Positions 45,784 to 55,426 of a DNA stretch of 64,000 nucleotides are shown here, in pieces. Under the pieces are notes generated by a model. That model did not search any database, was not told where the DNA came from, and saw only the letters and a list, made by a program, of their open reading frames with translations. Every line of letters begins with the position of its first letter. Within the stretch, counting starts at the first letter, position 1. The DNA comes from CAIYTF01 sp963664845 (lineage in GTDB: Bacteria; Bacteroidota; Ignavibacteria; Ignavibacteriales; Ignavibacteriaceae): positions 2,604,001 to 2,668,000 of the forward strand of contig OY761615.1 of assembly GCA_963664845.1 (NCBI GenBank). The letters are read 5' to 3'. A program made the translations under genes and the position numbers.

Positions 45784-47919
45784 GTGGCATCGACCTCGAA
45801 AGAACTGTTAAAAAAATACAATACACCCGGAAACTTCATCAACCGGGAACTCAGTTGGATTGAATTCAACCGCCGTGTTCTCGAAGAAGCCCTCCAGCCT
45901 GACCAGCCTTTACTGGAAAAAATCAAGTTCATTTCCATCTTCTTCTCCAACCTGGATGAATTCTACATGATCAGGGTTTCGGGAATAAAGGATCAGGTGT
46001 TGGCAGGTTTTTCCGAACCGACCATTGATGGATTGACTCCCACCCAGCAGCTCCAAAGAATTGAACTGGCACTCAGACCAATGATTGAGCAAATGCTTGA
46101 CTTGTGGAAGGACGTGATTGTGCCGGGGCTTCGTGAAAGCAATGTGCATATCTGCACCTTCGATGAACTGGATGAAAATGAAGTGGCGCAACTGCGCGAG
46201 TACTTTAAAAAAGAGATATTTCCCGTGCTTACACCGTTGGCATTTGATCCGGGAAGACCCTTCCCCTACATCTCCAACCTGAGTTTAAGTCTCGCGGTAT
46301 ATGTACGCGGGCCAAAAGGCGATGAACATTTCGCACGATTAAAATTTCCCAGCTCGCTGCCACGCCTCCTGCGGGTGGAATCGATCACTCAGGATGCCAA
46401 AAAGCTACAAAGGAACAGTGCACAAAAATATAAATTTATCTGGCTGGGCGATTTAATGAAAGCCAACCTGCAGCTTCTGTTCCCGCGAATGGATGTTGTT
46501 GAAGCACACCGCTTCAGGATTACCCGCGATACCGACATTGAGATACAGGAAGACGAAGCCGATGACCTGCTTAAAGTCATCGAGGAAAATATCATGCAGC
46601 GCCGGTTTGGAACTGTAGTCCGTCTGGAAGTTGAACACAGTATGCCGGAGTTTATGATCAATACACTTGTGGAAAACCTTGAAGTCAACCGGGAGGATGT
46701 TCACGTTATTGACGGACCGTTGGCGTTAAGCGATATCATGCAGCTTTATTCACTTCCCCTGCACGATCTCAAAGAGAAGCCCTATGTCCCCGTTGTGCCC
46801 AAAGTGTTTGAAACAGACGAGAGCATATTCTCACTGATCCGCGAAAAAGACATACTCCTTCACCACCCATATGATTCTTTCGCCCCGGTTATTGAATTTA
46901 TAAAACAGGCATCTTCCGATCCGGACGTTTTGGCCATCAAACAAACGCTCTATCGCGTGGGTGCAAACTCACCGGTTGTTGAATATCTTATTGAAGCTGC
47001 TGAACGCGGCAAACAGGTAGCCGTTCTTGTTGAACTGAAAGCACGCTTTGATGAAGAGAACAATATCTTCTGGGCAAGAGAACTTGAAAAAGTTGGTGCT
47101 CACGTGGTCTACGGTTTGGTTGGGTTGAAGACTCACGCAAAAATGTCGCTGGTTGTCCGCAAAGAAGTGCAGGGACTGAAGCGATATGTTCACCTTGGAA
47201 CCGGTAACTATAATGCAACTACCGCAAAACTGTATACCGATCTTGGATTGTTCACCTGCAATGAAGCTATTTGCGAGGACGTATCCGATGTATTCAACTC
47301 GCTGACCGGTTATTCGAAGCAGGAGGAATTCAACCATCTGATGGTTGCACCCATAAACATGCGGAACAGGATATTATCATTAATCTACCGTGAAATAGCC
47401 AACGCGCGTGAAGGGAAAGACGCCCGGATTGCCATGAAGATGAATGCGCTGGTTGACCCCGAACTGATTGCGGCGCTCTATGAAGCGTCGGGTGCCGGTG
47501 TTAAGATTGATTTAATTGTTCGCGGCATCTGCTGTCTTGTTCCGCAAAAAGAAGGATTGAGCGAAAACATCCGCGCGATCAGCATTGTCGGAAGATTTCT
47601 TGAGCACAGCCGGATATTCTATTTTCTGAACGGCGGCGAGGAGGATATATACTTAGGAAGCGCCGATCTTATGCAGCGTAATCTGGACCGCCGTGTTGAA
47701 GTGCTCTTTCCGGTGCTTAAAGCAGATCTCAGGAAGATCATCAAAGAGCGTATTCTCAACGTTATGCTTGCCGACAACCAACAGGCACGGGAGCTGTTCC
47801 CCGATAACTATTTCGTGCGCATTTCCCCTGTTGAGGATCAGAAACTGGTCAACTCGCAGGAGTGGTTTATGCGCCACGCGATGAAGACACTGAAAAAGAA
47901 AAAACTAAAGATGAAATAG
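45784..47919 (+). CDS. ppk1: Polyphosphate kinase 1
   Basis: Makes long-chain polyphosphate from ATP, usually at the membrane. 711 residues, normal for the family. The N-terminal domain begins FINRELSWIEFNRRVLEEA, a strong PPK1 mark. The catalytic core shows FIKQASSDPDVLAIKQTLYR, the histidine motif HAKMSLVVR and HLGTGNYNATTAKLYTD, and the late RNLDRRVEVLFPV. The start codon is GTG at 45784, 8 bases after an AAGGA ribosome site. It is convergent with the sigma-factor operon. Confidence 0.96.
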   Translation: MASTSKELLKKYNTPGNFINRELSWIEFNRRVLEEALQPDQPLLEKIKFISIFFSNLDEFYMIRVSGIKDQVLAGFSEPTIDGLTPTQQLQRIELALRPMIEQMLDLWKDVIVPGLRESNVHICTFDELDENEVAQLREYFKKEIFPVLTPLAFDPGRPFPYISNLSLSLAVYVRGPKGDEHFARLKFPSSLPRLLRVESITQDAKKLQRNSAQKYKFIWLGDLMKANLQLLFPRMDVVEAHRFRITRDTDIEIQEDEADDLLKVIEENIMQRRFGTVVRLEVEHSMPEFMINTLVENLEVNREDVHVIDGPLALSDIMQLYSLPLHDLKEKPYVPVVPKVFETDESIFSLIREKDILLHHPYDSFAPVIEFIKQASSDPDVLAIKQTLYRVGANSPVVEYLIEAAERGKQVAVLVELKARFDEENNIFWARELEKVGAHVVYGLVGLKTHAKMSLVVRKEVQGLKRYVHLGTGNYNATTAKLYTDLGLFTCNEAICEDVSDVFNSLTGYSKQEEFNHLMVAPINMRNRILSLIYREIANAREGKDARIAMKMNALVDPELIAALYEASGAGVKIDLIVRGICCLVPQKEGLSENIRAISIVGRFLEHSRIFYFLNGGEEDIYLGSADLMQRNLDRRVEVLFPVLKADLRKIIKERILNVMLADNQQARELFPDNYFVRISPVEDQKLVNSQEWFMRHAMKTLKKKKLKMK

Positions 47920-47924
47920 AACCG

Positions 47925-48371
47925 TCACGGCCTGTCATGAGGCGGTGGAGGCCCTTCCTTCATCATCGGCGGCTGACCTTTCATGGGTGGCTGCGGATGA
48001 TCGTGCATAGGCGGAGGATTCTTCATCCGGAGAATTTCCTCGTTAAGCCGGTTCACCTGGTCTGTGGTCAGCTTATCCTTCAATTCGGTCTGCATTGAGT
48101 CTATCATGCTGTTAAAATAGGTGAACATGGTTTTTGCATGTCTCTCAATTTGCGCGTGATATTTGCGGATAATGGAATCGACCACCGGCTTTTGCGTTGC
48201 ATCCGGCTGAATTACCTCGTCAAATTTCTGCAGGAATCCATCCTGTCCCCTGAAGGACTCCATTTTTTCGAAGCGACGCCTCATTAATATTTCACTGGAT
48301 TCAAATCCAATCCCAATTCCGAGAACAAGTATAACAATAAGTATCAGCGTGGTTTGAAGTGTTGGCTTCAT
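47925..48371 (-). CDS. Periplasmic Spy/CpxP-like or metal-resistance-type protein
   Basis: 148 residues from the ATG at 48371, which overlaps the anti-sigma stop as ATGA. One N-terminal membrane anchor (about 7-28) is followed by a helical periplasmic part (ESSEILMRRRFEKMESFR, KYHAQIERHAKTMFTYFN) and a tail rich in Pro, Met and His (PPPMHDHPQPPMKGQPPMM) that could bind metal. Coupling to an ECF sigma/anti-sigma pair suggests a stress-sensor role like CpxP or CnrX, but this is inference. Confidence 0.7.
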   Translation of the reverse strand: MKPTLQTTLILIVILVLGIGIGFESSEILMRRRFEKMESFRGQDGFLQKFDEVIQPDATQKPVVDSIIRKYHAQIERHAKTMFTYFNSMIDSMQTELKDKLTTDQVNRLNEEILRMKNPPPMHDHPQPPMKGQPPMMKEGPPPPHDRP

Positions 48372-48805
48372 CGTGTTGTATTCCAAAATGATTGTGTAGT
48401 TGGGTCGAATGCGGCTTCGATGGTTGTGGTGTGTTTACCCAGAACGGTGTTGATCACCAGGCTGTTGCCTTCCGTTACATTATATACCACCAAAGCGGCC
48501 AGAGCGAAAGCACCGGCATAGGCAACATTCCTGAATGATTTCGGGAGTGAAATAAACAGAACATCCCAAAAGCCGGAAACCGCTGCCTGTCCCGTAATCT
48601 TTTCAATCACACGCTCTTCAAACGCGAGATAAAAATCAGGTTCGGCGCTTTTGCTTACGGCATTCCTGATCAATTCCGCTTCGCGGTACAGGGTCCGGTA
48701 TTCAGCGGAGTTTTCCAGGGCGGCCTTCAGTGCTTCGGATTCCTTCTCCGAAATCATACCATCAAAGCTTCTATATAAAAGAAGTTCAAATTGTTTCTTT
48801 TTCAT
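48368..48805 (-). CDS. Anti-sigma factor (membrane-anchored)
   Basis: 145 residues. The N-terminal cytoplasmic part (about 1-85) has the size and helical look of an anti-sigma domain but lacks the HxxxCxxC zinc motif. One membrane helix follows (about 92-110, NVAYAGAFALAALVVYNV), then a short periplasmic tail. Position decides the call: it overlaps the sigma-factor gene by 4 bases upstream and the Spy-like gene by 4 bases downstream. Confidence 0.75.
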   Translation of the reverse strand: MKKKQFELLLYRSFDGMISEKESEALKAALENSAEYRTLYREAELIRNAVSKSAEPDFYLAFEERVIEKITGQAAVSGFWDVLFISLPKSFRNVAYAGAFALAALVVYNVTEGNSLVINTVLGKHTTTIEAAFDPTTQSFWNTTR

Positions 48806-49374
48806 AGTTCTGAAAGAAATGGTGTTAAATATTCCTTTAATTTAATTTGTGCTCTGGCCAGTCGTGAGAGAACCGTTCCAATCGGCAAGCCCAGAATTTT
48901 TGCGGTCTCATCAGTTGAATAGCCATCCATCAGACGCAGTACCAAAACAGAACGATATTTCACATTCAGTTTTTCAATTGCCTTTTGGACAATTACTTTT
49001 CTTTCGTTTTCCAATTGCGTGTCTTTGTTCTCCGGAATGTCGGCATTTTTCTCCAGTATTGAATCAAAAGAGAAAAACGTTCTCCGTTTTCGACGTTTGA
49101 TTTCATTAAGAGACAAATTGATTGCAATACGGGTTAAATAGGTACCCAGCTCCGACTCTCCTCTAAATTTTCCTATCGAGTTATAAAACCGTATAAACAC
49201 CTCCTGCCCAACATCATCGGCTTCGATCGATTTACCGATCATTCCGTGAATTGTTGAAGCAATTCTGGCTTTATACCTTCGCACGATCTCTGCAAATGCA
49301 CCCTGATCGCCCTGTTTGGTCAGGTCAATCAGCTCCGCATCAGACCGATAATTTACCTCTGGGATCTTACCCAC
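48802..49374 (-). CDS. ECF-type sigma-70 family RNA polymerase sigma factor
   Basis: 190 residues. Region 2 is complete (GAFAEIVRRYKARIASTIHG, DVGQEVFIRFYNSIGKFRGE, TYLTRIAINLSLNEIKRRKRR) and region 4 has the helix-turn-helix STDETAKILGLPIGTVLSRLARA. There is no region 1 or 3, so it is of ECF type. The start is GTG at 49374. It heads an operon with its presumed anti-sigma factor and a Spy-like periplasmic protein, each overlapping the next by 4 bases. Confidence 0.92.
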   Translation of the reverse strand: MGKIPEVNYRSDAELIDLTKQGDQGAFAEIVRRYKARIASTIHGMIGKSIEADDVGQEVFIRFYNSIGKFRGESELGTYLTRIAINLSLNEIKRRKRRTFFSFDSILEKNADIPENKDTQLENERKVIVQKAIEKLNVKYRSVLVLRLMDGYSTDETAKILGLPIGTVLSRLARAQIKLKEYLTPFLSEL

Positions 49375-49638
49375 TCATTTTCCGGGTTTATACTCTTTTT
49401 ACAACTTAGACAATGCAAAATTATGATTTATTCCCCAAATAAACGACCCGGGTGTTTTCGTTATGGCCGGCCCGGTTTCACAAACAGAGACACCATTCCG
49501 CTTCGCACCGGAAAATGCAAACTGAGATGCCGATTATATCTCACAATGTCTTAAATTAGCAGTTCATGTTACACAAAAAAGTCAGTTGACTTGACACGGG
49601 CTGCAGAAGCTGCGTGGGGAAAGGCAAATTTTTGCGCG

Positions 49639-49795
49639 AAAAATGCAATAACAAGAAATTTTTAGTATCAGTACTTGCAGTTATTAAGACTAAGGCCCTC
49701 ACCCTCATTCCCTCTCCCAAAGGACGAGGGAGGGCGTAATGCCCGATACTTACGTTGGATATTGCATTTGTCTTTTTCTATTTTATGATTAAGGT
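49639..49795. repeat. Dispersed CCCTCACCCTC repeat, uninterrupted copy
   Basis: Aligns with the interrupted copy at 38917-39260. Here the hairpin CCCTCTCCC-AAA-GGACGAGGG is intact and shows the empty insertion site. It sits in the 635-base gap between the sigma-factor start and the LolC-like gene, which contains no gene. Confidence 0.7.
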
Positions 49796-49800
49796 TGAAG

Positions 49801-49928
49801 CTTTATTATTGAGCAAGATTGTTGAGATTGCCCCGAAGGGATTTCGACCTGTCTACTGACAGACGCAAAGCACTCGACTTCATCCCAAGAAAGGCTCGCA
49901 ATGACTTTGTCTCAGTTATGCAACAACC
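49801..49928. repeat. Decayed fourth copy of the ~150-bp palindromic element
   Basis: GTTGAGATTGCCCCG near 49821 and GCTCGCAATGACTTTGTCTC near 49894, then AGTTATGCAACAAC, match the right part of the element. The left terminal repeat and the CACACGGGATGAGG interior are replaced, so only one end is intact. Confidence 0.55.
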
Positions 49929-50009
49929 TTTGAAACTCATGGCTTTTCAAGACTGACAGCGCAGCATGAATAAAACAGAGATTTTTCAATTTTACGGCAG
50001 AACACTCAA

Positions 50010-51230
50010 TTGCGATTTCTTTTCTTTTTTGTACAACGGCTCATTGCTTCACGCAAAAAATCATCGGGCATTTCCCTGTTCTCGGGCATTGCCTCCGGGG
50101 GAATTGCACTGGGTGTTGCCACACTCATTGTTGCGCTCAATATTCTGGCCGGCTATCGTACACTGTTTTCTGAACGTCTGGCCAATCTGGATTCACACAT
50201 CCAAACAGTGGGATATGCCGTTCTCAGACTGCCGCATATTGACCTGACCATTGACCGCATTCAAACCACTCTTGGAGCCAAATGCACCGATGTGCAGCCG
50301 TTCATCGACAGGCTTTCCCTTGTCAGTTTTCAAAACAAAAAAGAAGGTGTAACGCTCAAGGGTGTGCGTCCGGATTATTTCAGAAAAAAAACCCTGTTAC
50401 GTTGTGTTGAAGGCTCGCTTGCCATAAACAATGACACCTGTATTATAATAGGTAAAACACTGGCACAAAAACTTTTTGCAAAACAGGGAAGTTCAATTCT
50501 TGCCTTCGCCTTAAAAAACACCAGCTCGTTCTCCAAAAACAACTTACCAGCAGTGCAACGGTTTTATGTGTCCGGCATCTATGAAAGCGGCATTGAACGC
50601 TATGACGACTCATACGCTTACATAACAAAATCAGCAGCAGAACGATTATTCGATTTCCTGCCCGATCAGGCAACAGGATTCGAGATCAAGCTCAACAGCA
50701 TCGATGATATCCCTGCCGCGGTTACCGAATTGAAAACGTCACTGGGAAGACAATATTACAATTCCACCATTTATGAAATGTACTCACCCATATTCACGTG
50801 GATCAAACTTCAGGAGAAACCCATCCCCATCGTGTTGGGACTTATCGTGCTTGTTGCCGTGTTCAACATTGTGAGCGTTTCGCTTATGCTCGCATTGGAA
50901 CGGAGTGAACACATTGGTGTTTTGCGCACACTCGGGGCTCCGAAATCACTCATTGCCAAGGCATTTCTTCTGCAGGGTGTTTATCTGGGCACCCTGGGAA
51001 TTGTCATCGGGAATATTCTAGCCTTCATCATTTCGTTTTTGCAGATAAACTACCACATTGTTAAACTGCCCGCCACCGTATATTTCACCTCGGTTGCGCC
51101 AATGGCCATGTCTATGACTTCTTTCATTTATGTTTCAGCAGGTGCATTCGTGCTCACCCTGTTAATCGCGCTCATTCCTTCATTTGTTGCTTCCAAACTT
51201 TCTCCCATAACAACACTGAAGTTTCAATGA
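50010..51230 (+). CDS. FtsX/LolC-family ABC transporter permease
   Basis: 406 residues: N-terminal helix (about 22-46, SGISLFSGIASGGIALGVATL), a large periplasmic MacB-like domain (about 50-265) and three C-terminal helices with the LolC/E pattern (LIVLVAVFNIVSVSLMLALERSEHIGVLRTLGAP). In LolCDE these permeases pull lipoproteins from the inner membrane. The start is TTG at 50010, since an in-frame stop lies at 49971 and no ATG is near. The next permease overlaps by 4 bases. No ATPase is adjacent. Confidence 0.87.
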   Translation: MRFLFFFVQRLIASRKKSSGISLFSGIASGGIALGVATLIVALNILAGYRTLFSERLANLDSHIQTVGYAVLRLPHIDLTIDRIQTTLGAKCTDVQPFIDRLSLVSFQNKKEGVTLKGVRPDYFRKKTLLRCVEGSLAINNDTCIIIGKTLAQKLFAKQGSSILAFALKNTSSFSKNNLPAVQRFYVSGIYESGIERYDDSYAYITKSAAERLFDFLPDQATGFEIKLNSIDDIPAAVTELKTSLGRQYYNSTIYEMYSPIFTWIKLQEKPIPIVLGLIVLVAVFNIVSVSLMLALERSEHIGVLRTLGAPKSLIAKAFLLQGVYLGTLGIVIGNILAFIISFLQINYHIVKLPATVYFTSVAPMAMSMTSFIYVSAGAFVLTLLIALIPSFVASKLSPITTLKFQ

Positions 51231-52459
51231 ACAAACTTGCCTTTTTTATCGCGATGCGGTATGCACGCTCCAAGAGAAAACTCAACTTTATTACCATCAT
51301 ATCGGTTCTGTCAACGTTAGGCATTGCAATTGGTGTTGCCGCGCTTATCATTGTGCTCTCCGTGTTCAACGGATTCAGTTCGCTGGTCACCTCGTTTCTC
51401 ATCAGTCTTGATCCGCATATACGCATAGAAGCAATGTCAAATGCCGGCGTGCAGCAACTGGACTCTATAGAATCGGTTATTGCAAAGCAACCCGGACTCT
51501 CGGCATACACGCCCTATGCTTCCGGCAAATTGTTGCTTCGGGTAGCCGGCGATGTTCGTGTGGTAACCGCCAAAGCAGTACCTGCAAAAGGGCTGAAGGA
51601 CGTTTACCAGATGGACAGGTATCTTGTCGACGGGGGCCTTTACAACGACGATGCAGCTGCACCGGGGCTTGTTCTTGGACGCGCACTGGCAGAATATATA
51701 GGAGCCGCCCCGGGTGATACCATAACGCTTGTTTCCGCAGCAAATATTGAGGCAGTGATTGGACAAGGCGCTCTCCCTCTGGTTTCCAAAACTGTTGTCA
51801 CCGGTGTTTTTTATTCGAAAAACAATGAATATGATATTGGTGTTGTCTTTTTGCCCATGGAAGAAGGACAAAGACTGTTGGGCTATGGCAACAGTTATCA
51901 GGGATTTGATTTGCGCCTGACTGATGAACAGAAAGCAGACAACGTTAAGGAATTGTTGCAGCGCGAATTGCCCAAAGAACAATTCGGCATAAAAACATGG
52001 TATGACCTGCACAGCGATTTATTCACCGTTATGGTGATTGAGCGCTGGGCGGCGTATATGCTGCTGTCGCTTATAGTTCTTGTCGCGGTGTTCAATATTC
52101 TTGCATCGCTGACCATGACCGTCATCGAAAAAAAACGCAACATCGGCATCATGCGGGCAATGGGTATGACTCCGCAAATGATAAAGCGCATTTATCTGTT
52201 CCACGGAATGATAATCGGCATCATGGGAACCATCGGCGGATTTCTGCTGGGACTATTTGTGTACTGGCTCCAGATCACGTATGTCATTTATCCGCTTGAC
52301 CCGACAAAGTTCAAGATTTCGGCATTGCCCGTTCAATTGCAGTTGAGCGATTTCCTTGTTGTCGGGCTTGCATCGATTGGGCTTTCACTTCTTGCTGCAT
52401 GGCTGCCTGCAAAACGCGCGGCAAACATTGATGCACTTGATGCGATTCGCTGGGAATAG
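51227..52459 (+). CDS. FtsX/LolE-family ABC transporter permease
   Basis: 410 residues with the same fold as the upstream permease: first helix near 22-45 (ISVLSTLGIAIGVAALIIVLSVFNGF), periplasmic domain to about 270, then three helices including LIVLVAVFNILASLTMTVIEKKRNIGIMRAMGM. The ATG overlaps the upstream stop as ATGA, so the pair probably forms a heterodimer like LolC-LolE. The matching LolD-type ATPase must be encoded elsewhere if the complex is active. Confidence 0.9.
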   Translation: MNKLAFFIAMRYARSKRKLNFITIISVLSTLGIAIGVAALIIVLSVFNGFSSLVTSFLISLDPHIRIEAMSNAGVQQLDSIESVIAKQPGLSAYTPYASGKLLLRVAGDVRVVTAKAVPAKGLKDVYQMDRYLVDGGLYNDDAAAPGLVLGRALAEYIGAAPGDTITLVSAANIEAVIGQGALPLVSKTVVTGVFYSKNNEYDIGVVFLPMEEGQRLLGYGNSYQGFDLRLTDEQKADNVKELLQRELPKEQFGIKTWYDLHSDLFTVMVIERWAAYMLLSLIVLVAVFNILASLTMTVIEKKRNIGIMRAMGMTPQMIKRIYLFHGMIIGIMGTIGGFLLGLFVYWLQITYVIYPLDPTKFKISALPVQLQLSDFLVVGLASIGLSLLAAWLPAKRAANIDALDAIRWE

Positions 52460-52626
52460 TTTTTTTCGATGCAGCGAAACCGGCCTGATTGCGCTGATAC
52501 CAATGCCTCATGCAAAGCCAAAACAAGGATACGGTCATCGCCTCCAATTGTAGCGGAATGCATATATTTCAGCACATCAGTTTTACCACACTGTTTATAT
52601 AAAACCAGAATATAAGAAGTATCAAA

Positions 52627-53796
52627 ATGAAATCTCAACCCGACAACAAAAAGCACCAACAGCCAGGCAGCACCTCAAAAAGTCTGCACATTGTTCCGGA
52701 GAAGCAAAAGCTCCTCTCAAAAGACCAGCGTGCCTTTAATCGTTACACAAAGATCATTAAGGAGCTGCAAAAAGAACTGGCTGAGGAAGCGGCACACCTT
52801 GAAAAGCTCTTGCTGGTTTATTCAAAAAAAATCCCGGGCTTGCTTAAAGAACGTGCCGGCAAACAGATCGGTTTGGCAAAAGCGCTCGCCAACGATGCGG
52901 GGGACTATAGGTTCACAAAACACGAGACAGCCAATATTGCGAACGTAATCATTGATCTCTGTAATGAGGCTTTTTCTGAGTTGGAGCCGGATGAGGATAC
53001 TATTACCTTTTTTAACCAATGGTCACCTATCACCTTTCAGGAACTACTTGCAGAGAAGGACAAGATTCTCCGGGAAACACTTGCCGGCTATGTTAAAGCA
53101 ACAACCGGGTTTGCAATGGCGCCAGAAGATTTTGACCAGTCACCGGAGGGCAAGGCCCGGCTTGAGGAGAAGTTGCGATCTTTTCAACAACAGTTCGATG
53201 AAGATCAATCTGGCGCCCCTCCACTGACCAAAAAAGGAAAGAAAGAAGCTGAAAAAGCGAAGAAGAAAAAAACGGAAGAGGTACTAAAACTGAAGAGCAT
53301 TCGTTCGGTTTATCTTCTGCTGGCAAAAACACTGCACCCCGATATGGTGACTGATGCAGCCGAGAAAAGACATAACGAAGAATTGATGAAACGGGTGACC
53401 GCAGCATATGACAGCAACGATCTTGCTACGCTTCTCCAGCTTGAGATGGAATGGGTGGCATCCGAAACCAACAACCTGCAGAAGCTGCCTGCTGCAAGAT
53501 TGAAAGCTTATACAGAAGCGCTCAAAGCTCAAGCGCTGGAACTGGAAAACGACCTGGCGGCGTTGCAGGATAATCCGCGCTTCGATGCGATCAGAGGGTT
53601 TGCCGGCTTTTCCGCATCGAAGGCGGTAAGTATGATCCATGCTTTTGAGAAGGATTTGAAGACCCAAACCAGAGCCTTTAACGAAATTATCAGAATGTTT
53701 GCCAAGGGATGCTCACGCCGTGAGATTTTGGATTTTGCGCGGCATTATATCAATGAAACCATGGCAGATGATTTTGCGCATGATGAAGTTAAATAA
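52627..53796 (+). CDS. Cytoplasmic coiled-coil protein with J-domain-like segment
   Basis: 389 residues, no signal peptide or membrane span. The centre (about 222-275) looks like a reduced J domain: helix SIRSVYLLLAKTLHPD with the HPD tripeptide at 237-239, then a charged helix EKRHNEELMKRVTAAYDSND. Flanking regions are helical and rich in Lys/Glu (a KKGKKEAEKAKKKK linker before the J-like part). It may act as a DnaK co-chaperone with a specific client, but canonical DnaJ features (G/F region, zinc fingers) are absent. The ATG at 52627 fits. Confidence 0.72.
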   Translation: MKSQPDNKKHQQPGSTSKSLHIVPEKQKLLSKDQRAFNRYTKIIKELQKELAEEAAHLEKLLLVYSKKIPGLLKERAGKQIGLAKALANDAGDYRFTKHETANIANVIIDLCNEAFSELEPDEDTITFFNQWSPITFQELLAEKDKILRETLAGYVKATTGFAMAPEDFDQSPEGKARLEEKLRSFQQQFDEDQSGAPPLTKKGKKEAEKAKKKKTEEVLKLKSIRSVYLLLAKTLHPDMVTDAAEKRHNEELMKRVTAAYDSNDLATLLQLEMEWVASETNNLQKLPAARLKAYTEALKAQALELENDLAALQDNPRFDAIRGFAGFSASKAVSMIHAFEKDLKTQTRAFNEIIRMFAKGCSRREILDFARHYINETMADDFAHDEVK

Positions 53797-54202
53797 GCTT
53801 ACGTTACCTTTGTAAAAAATAAATTGGTTTTGTGAACAACTAATGCACACGATGATTTTCTGAAATTTGAATTATTGAAATTTTGCAATCAATTTAAACA
53901 TTCACATGTAAATCAGAAGAGAATGGATACCAGCCTTCGCGGGCATAACGATAAGAGAGGCAATTCACAGAAGGGGACATAAATGTTCCATTTAACCTGT
54001 TTTGAAAAATTTTTAAATATTTGGAAATTATATCGGACAGCAATCACTCATGTAATATTTATATTACCCACCGGCACCTGATCCCTAAACTGCCAATTAT
54101 TTTTTTCGATAATATTAACGGATGCGAATGAAAATTTCGTTCGCATTACTTTTCCAAGCAAGGCTTCAGCACCAATTTTCCAATAAAACAAGGATGTTTA
54201 TT
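53797..54202. other. Intergenic region upstream of flagellin
   Basis: AT-rich leader with no gene. It holds the sigma-28-type promoter at 54086-54112 and the ribosome site AAGGA at 54190-54194. The upstream part shows nothing else that I can name. Confidence 0.5.
54086..54112 (+). promoter_or_regulatory. Sigma-28 (FliA)-type flagellar promoter
   Basis: TAAACTGC (54086-54093), an 11-base spacer, TTCGATAA (54105-54112). This has the spacing of the sigma-28 consensus TAAAGTTT-N11-GCCGATAA, with intact TAAA and CGATAA cores. Transcription would begin at about 54119, which makes the ATG at 54122 an unlikely start and supports the downstream one. Confidence 0.65.
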
Positions 54203-55426
54203 GTGGGATTCCGGATCAATACGAACGTTGACGCGCTCAGCGCATATAATGCGCTGGCCAAAGTCAATAAAGAAGCTCTTACCTCTCAATTGCGCATTGC
54301 TTCCGGCAAGCGGATCAACAGCGTAGCAGATGACACAACCGGTTTCATGGTCGGAAAATCATTGGAAGCAAAAAATGAAGTCCAGAAATCGCAGCTAAAC
54401 AACGCCTCTGCGGCAAAAAACTACCTCGCAACCGCCGAGTCTTCATTAAGTCAGATTAATGACCTGCTCATCAAAATAGCCGGCAAGTCTGCCGATGCAC
54501 AAGACCCCACTAAGGATAAGTCAGCCATAGCAGGCGACATTCGCGCCATTGCCGGGGAAATTGATTCCATTATGAAAAACACCAGTTTCAACGGGCACAA
54601 TTTATTGGCGCAGTCCGATGGCAGCGCCTTGGCAATCAGTGATACCTTTGGTATTGGTGGAAACGATTTTACCGCTGACTTTGCAAGTGACAGCTATCTT
54701 AAAGCAGGTGACCTTAAAACAGCGTTGCATGGAACTGCCTCTACATTGCCCGGTTTTTATGTGGGGCAGGATAAAACCTATAGAGTGGGCGGTGTGGATG
54801 TTACTGGATATACAGGCCCAGATACTACTTCCTCCGTTGAAATATCATTAAAGGATGGCAGTTCCAAGTCATTCTCTATGAATTTGACGCATAACGAGAC
54901 GTTGTACAATATTGCCATTGCGTTCTCAACTGCCGCATCAGATGCTACAATATCAGTTGGAATACCCGACATGGCGGCATCCACCGGCAATTTATCTATT
55001 TTGAGTGGGGATCCCGGTACGATGACACCGGATCCGGATAAAGCAGTAATGGGAGTAACTACCACTTCAGGGTTTGACGTCGTCTCCTTGTTGGGATTAA
55101 ATGAAGAAGCCAGTTCGGGCGGAGGATTGATGGCAGATGATACTGACTCCGTTCTAACCGCGGCCCAAAATATTTCCACAGTTACTGATAATGTCAGGGC
55201 ATCACTTGGCAGAATCGGCAACCTGACACAAACCGTTGATATGCGGAGCACATACCTGACAAATTCTATCTCAAGCAATTCAGCCAGCATATCATACTTG
55301 TTTGATGCAGATATGGCGAGCGAACAGATCAACGCAACAAAGAACGGAATACTTGGACAGGCAGCCACCTCGATGTTGTCGCAGTTGAACTCGGCTCCGC
55401 AGGCGGTGCTTTCGCTGTTCCGTTAA
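54203..55426 (+). CDS. fliC: Flagellin
   Basis: Filament subunit of the bacterial flagellum. The start is set at GTG 54203, which gives the family N-terminus GFRINTNVDALSAYNAL and lies 8 bases after an AAGGA site; an ATG at 54194 is the alternative, and the longer frame from 54122 starts at the predicted transcription start. The 407 residues show conserved N-terminal D0/D1 helices (SGKRINSVADDTTGFMVGKSL) and C-terminal D1/D0 helices (VRASLGRIGNLTQTVDMRSTYL, ATSMLSQLNSAPQAVLSLF), with a variable middle. A terminator follows. No other flagellar gene is in the window. Confidence 0.92.
   Translation: MGFRINTNVDALSAYNALAKVNKEALTSQLRIASGKRINSVADDTTGFMVGKSLEAKNEVQKSQLNNASAAKNYLATAESSLSQINDLLIKIAGKSADAQDPTKDKSAIAGDIRAIAGEIDSIMKNTSFNGHNLLAQSDGSALAISDTFGIGGNDFTADFASDSYLKAGDLKTALHGTASTLPGFYVGQDKTYRVGGVDVTGYTGPDTTSSVEISLKDGSSKSFSMNLTHNETLYNIAIAFSTAASDATISVGIPDMAASTGNLSILSGDPGTMTPDPDKAVMGVTTTSGFDVVSLLGLNEEASSGGGLMADDTDSVLTAAQNISTVTDNVRASLGRIGNLTQTVDMRSTYLTNSISSNSASISYLFDADMASEQINATKNGILGQAATSMLSQLNSAPQAVLSLFR

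Noticed and set aside
54122..54202. Longer flagellin start at ATG 54122
   Set aside because: It lies almost at the transcription start predicted from the sigma-28 promoter, and the added residues do not resemble flagellin N-termini.
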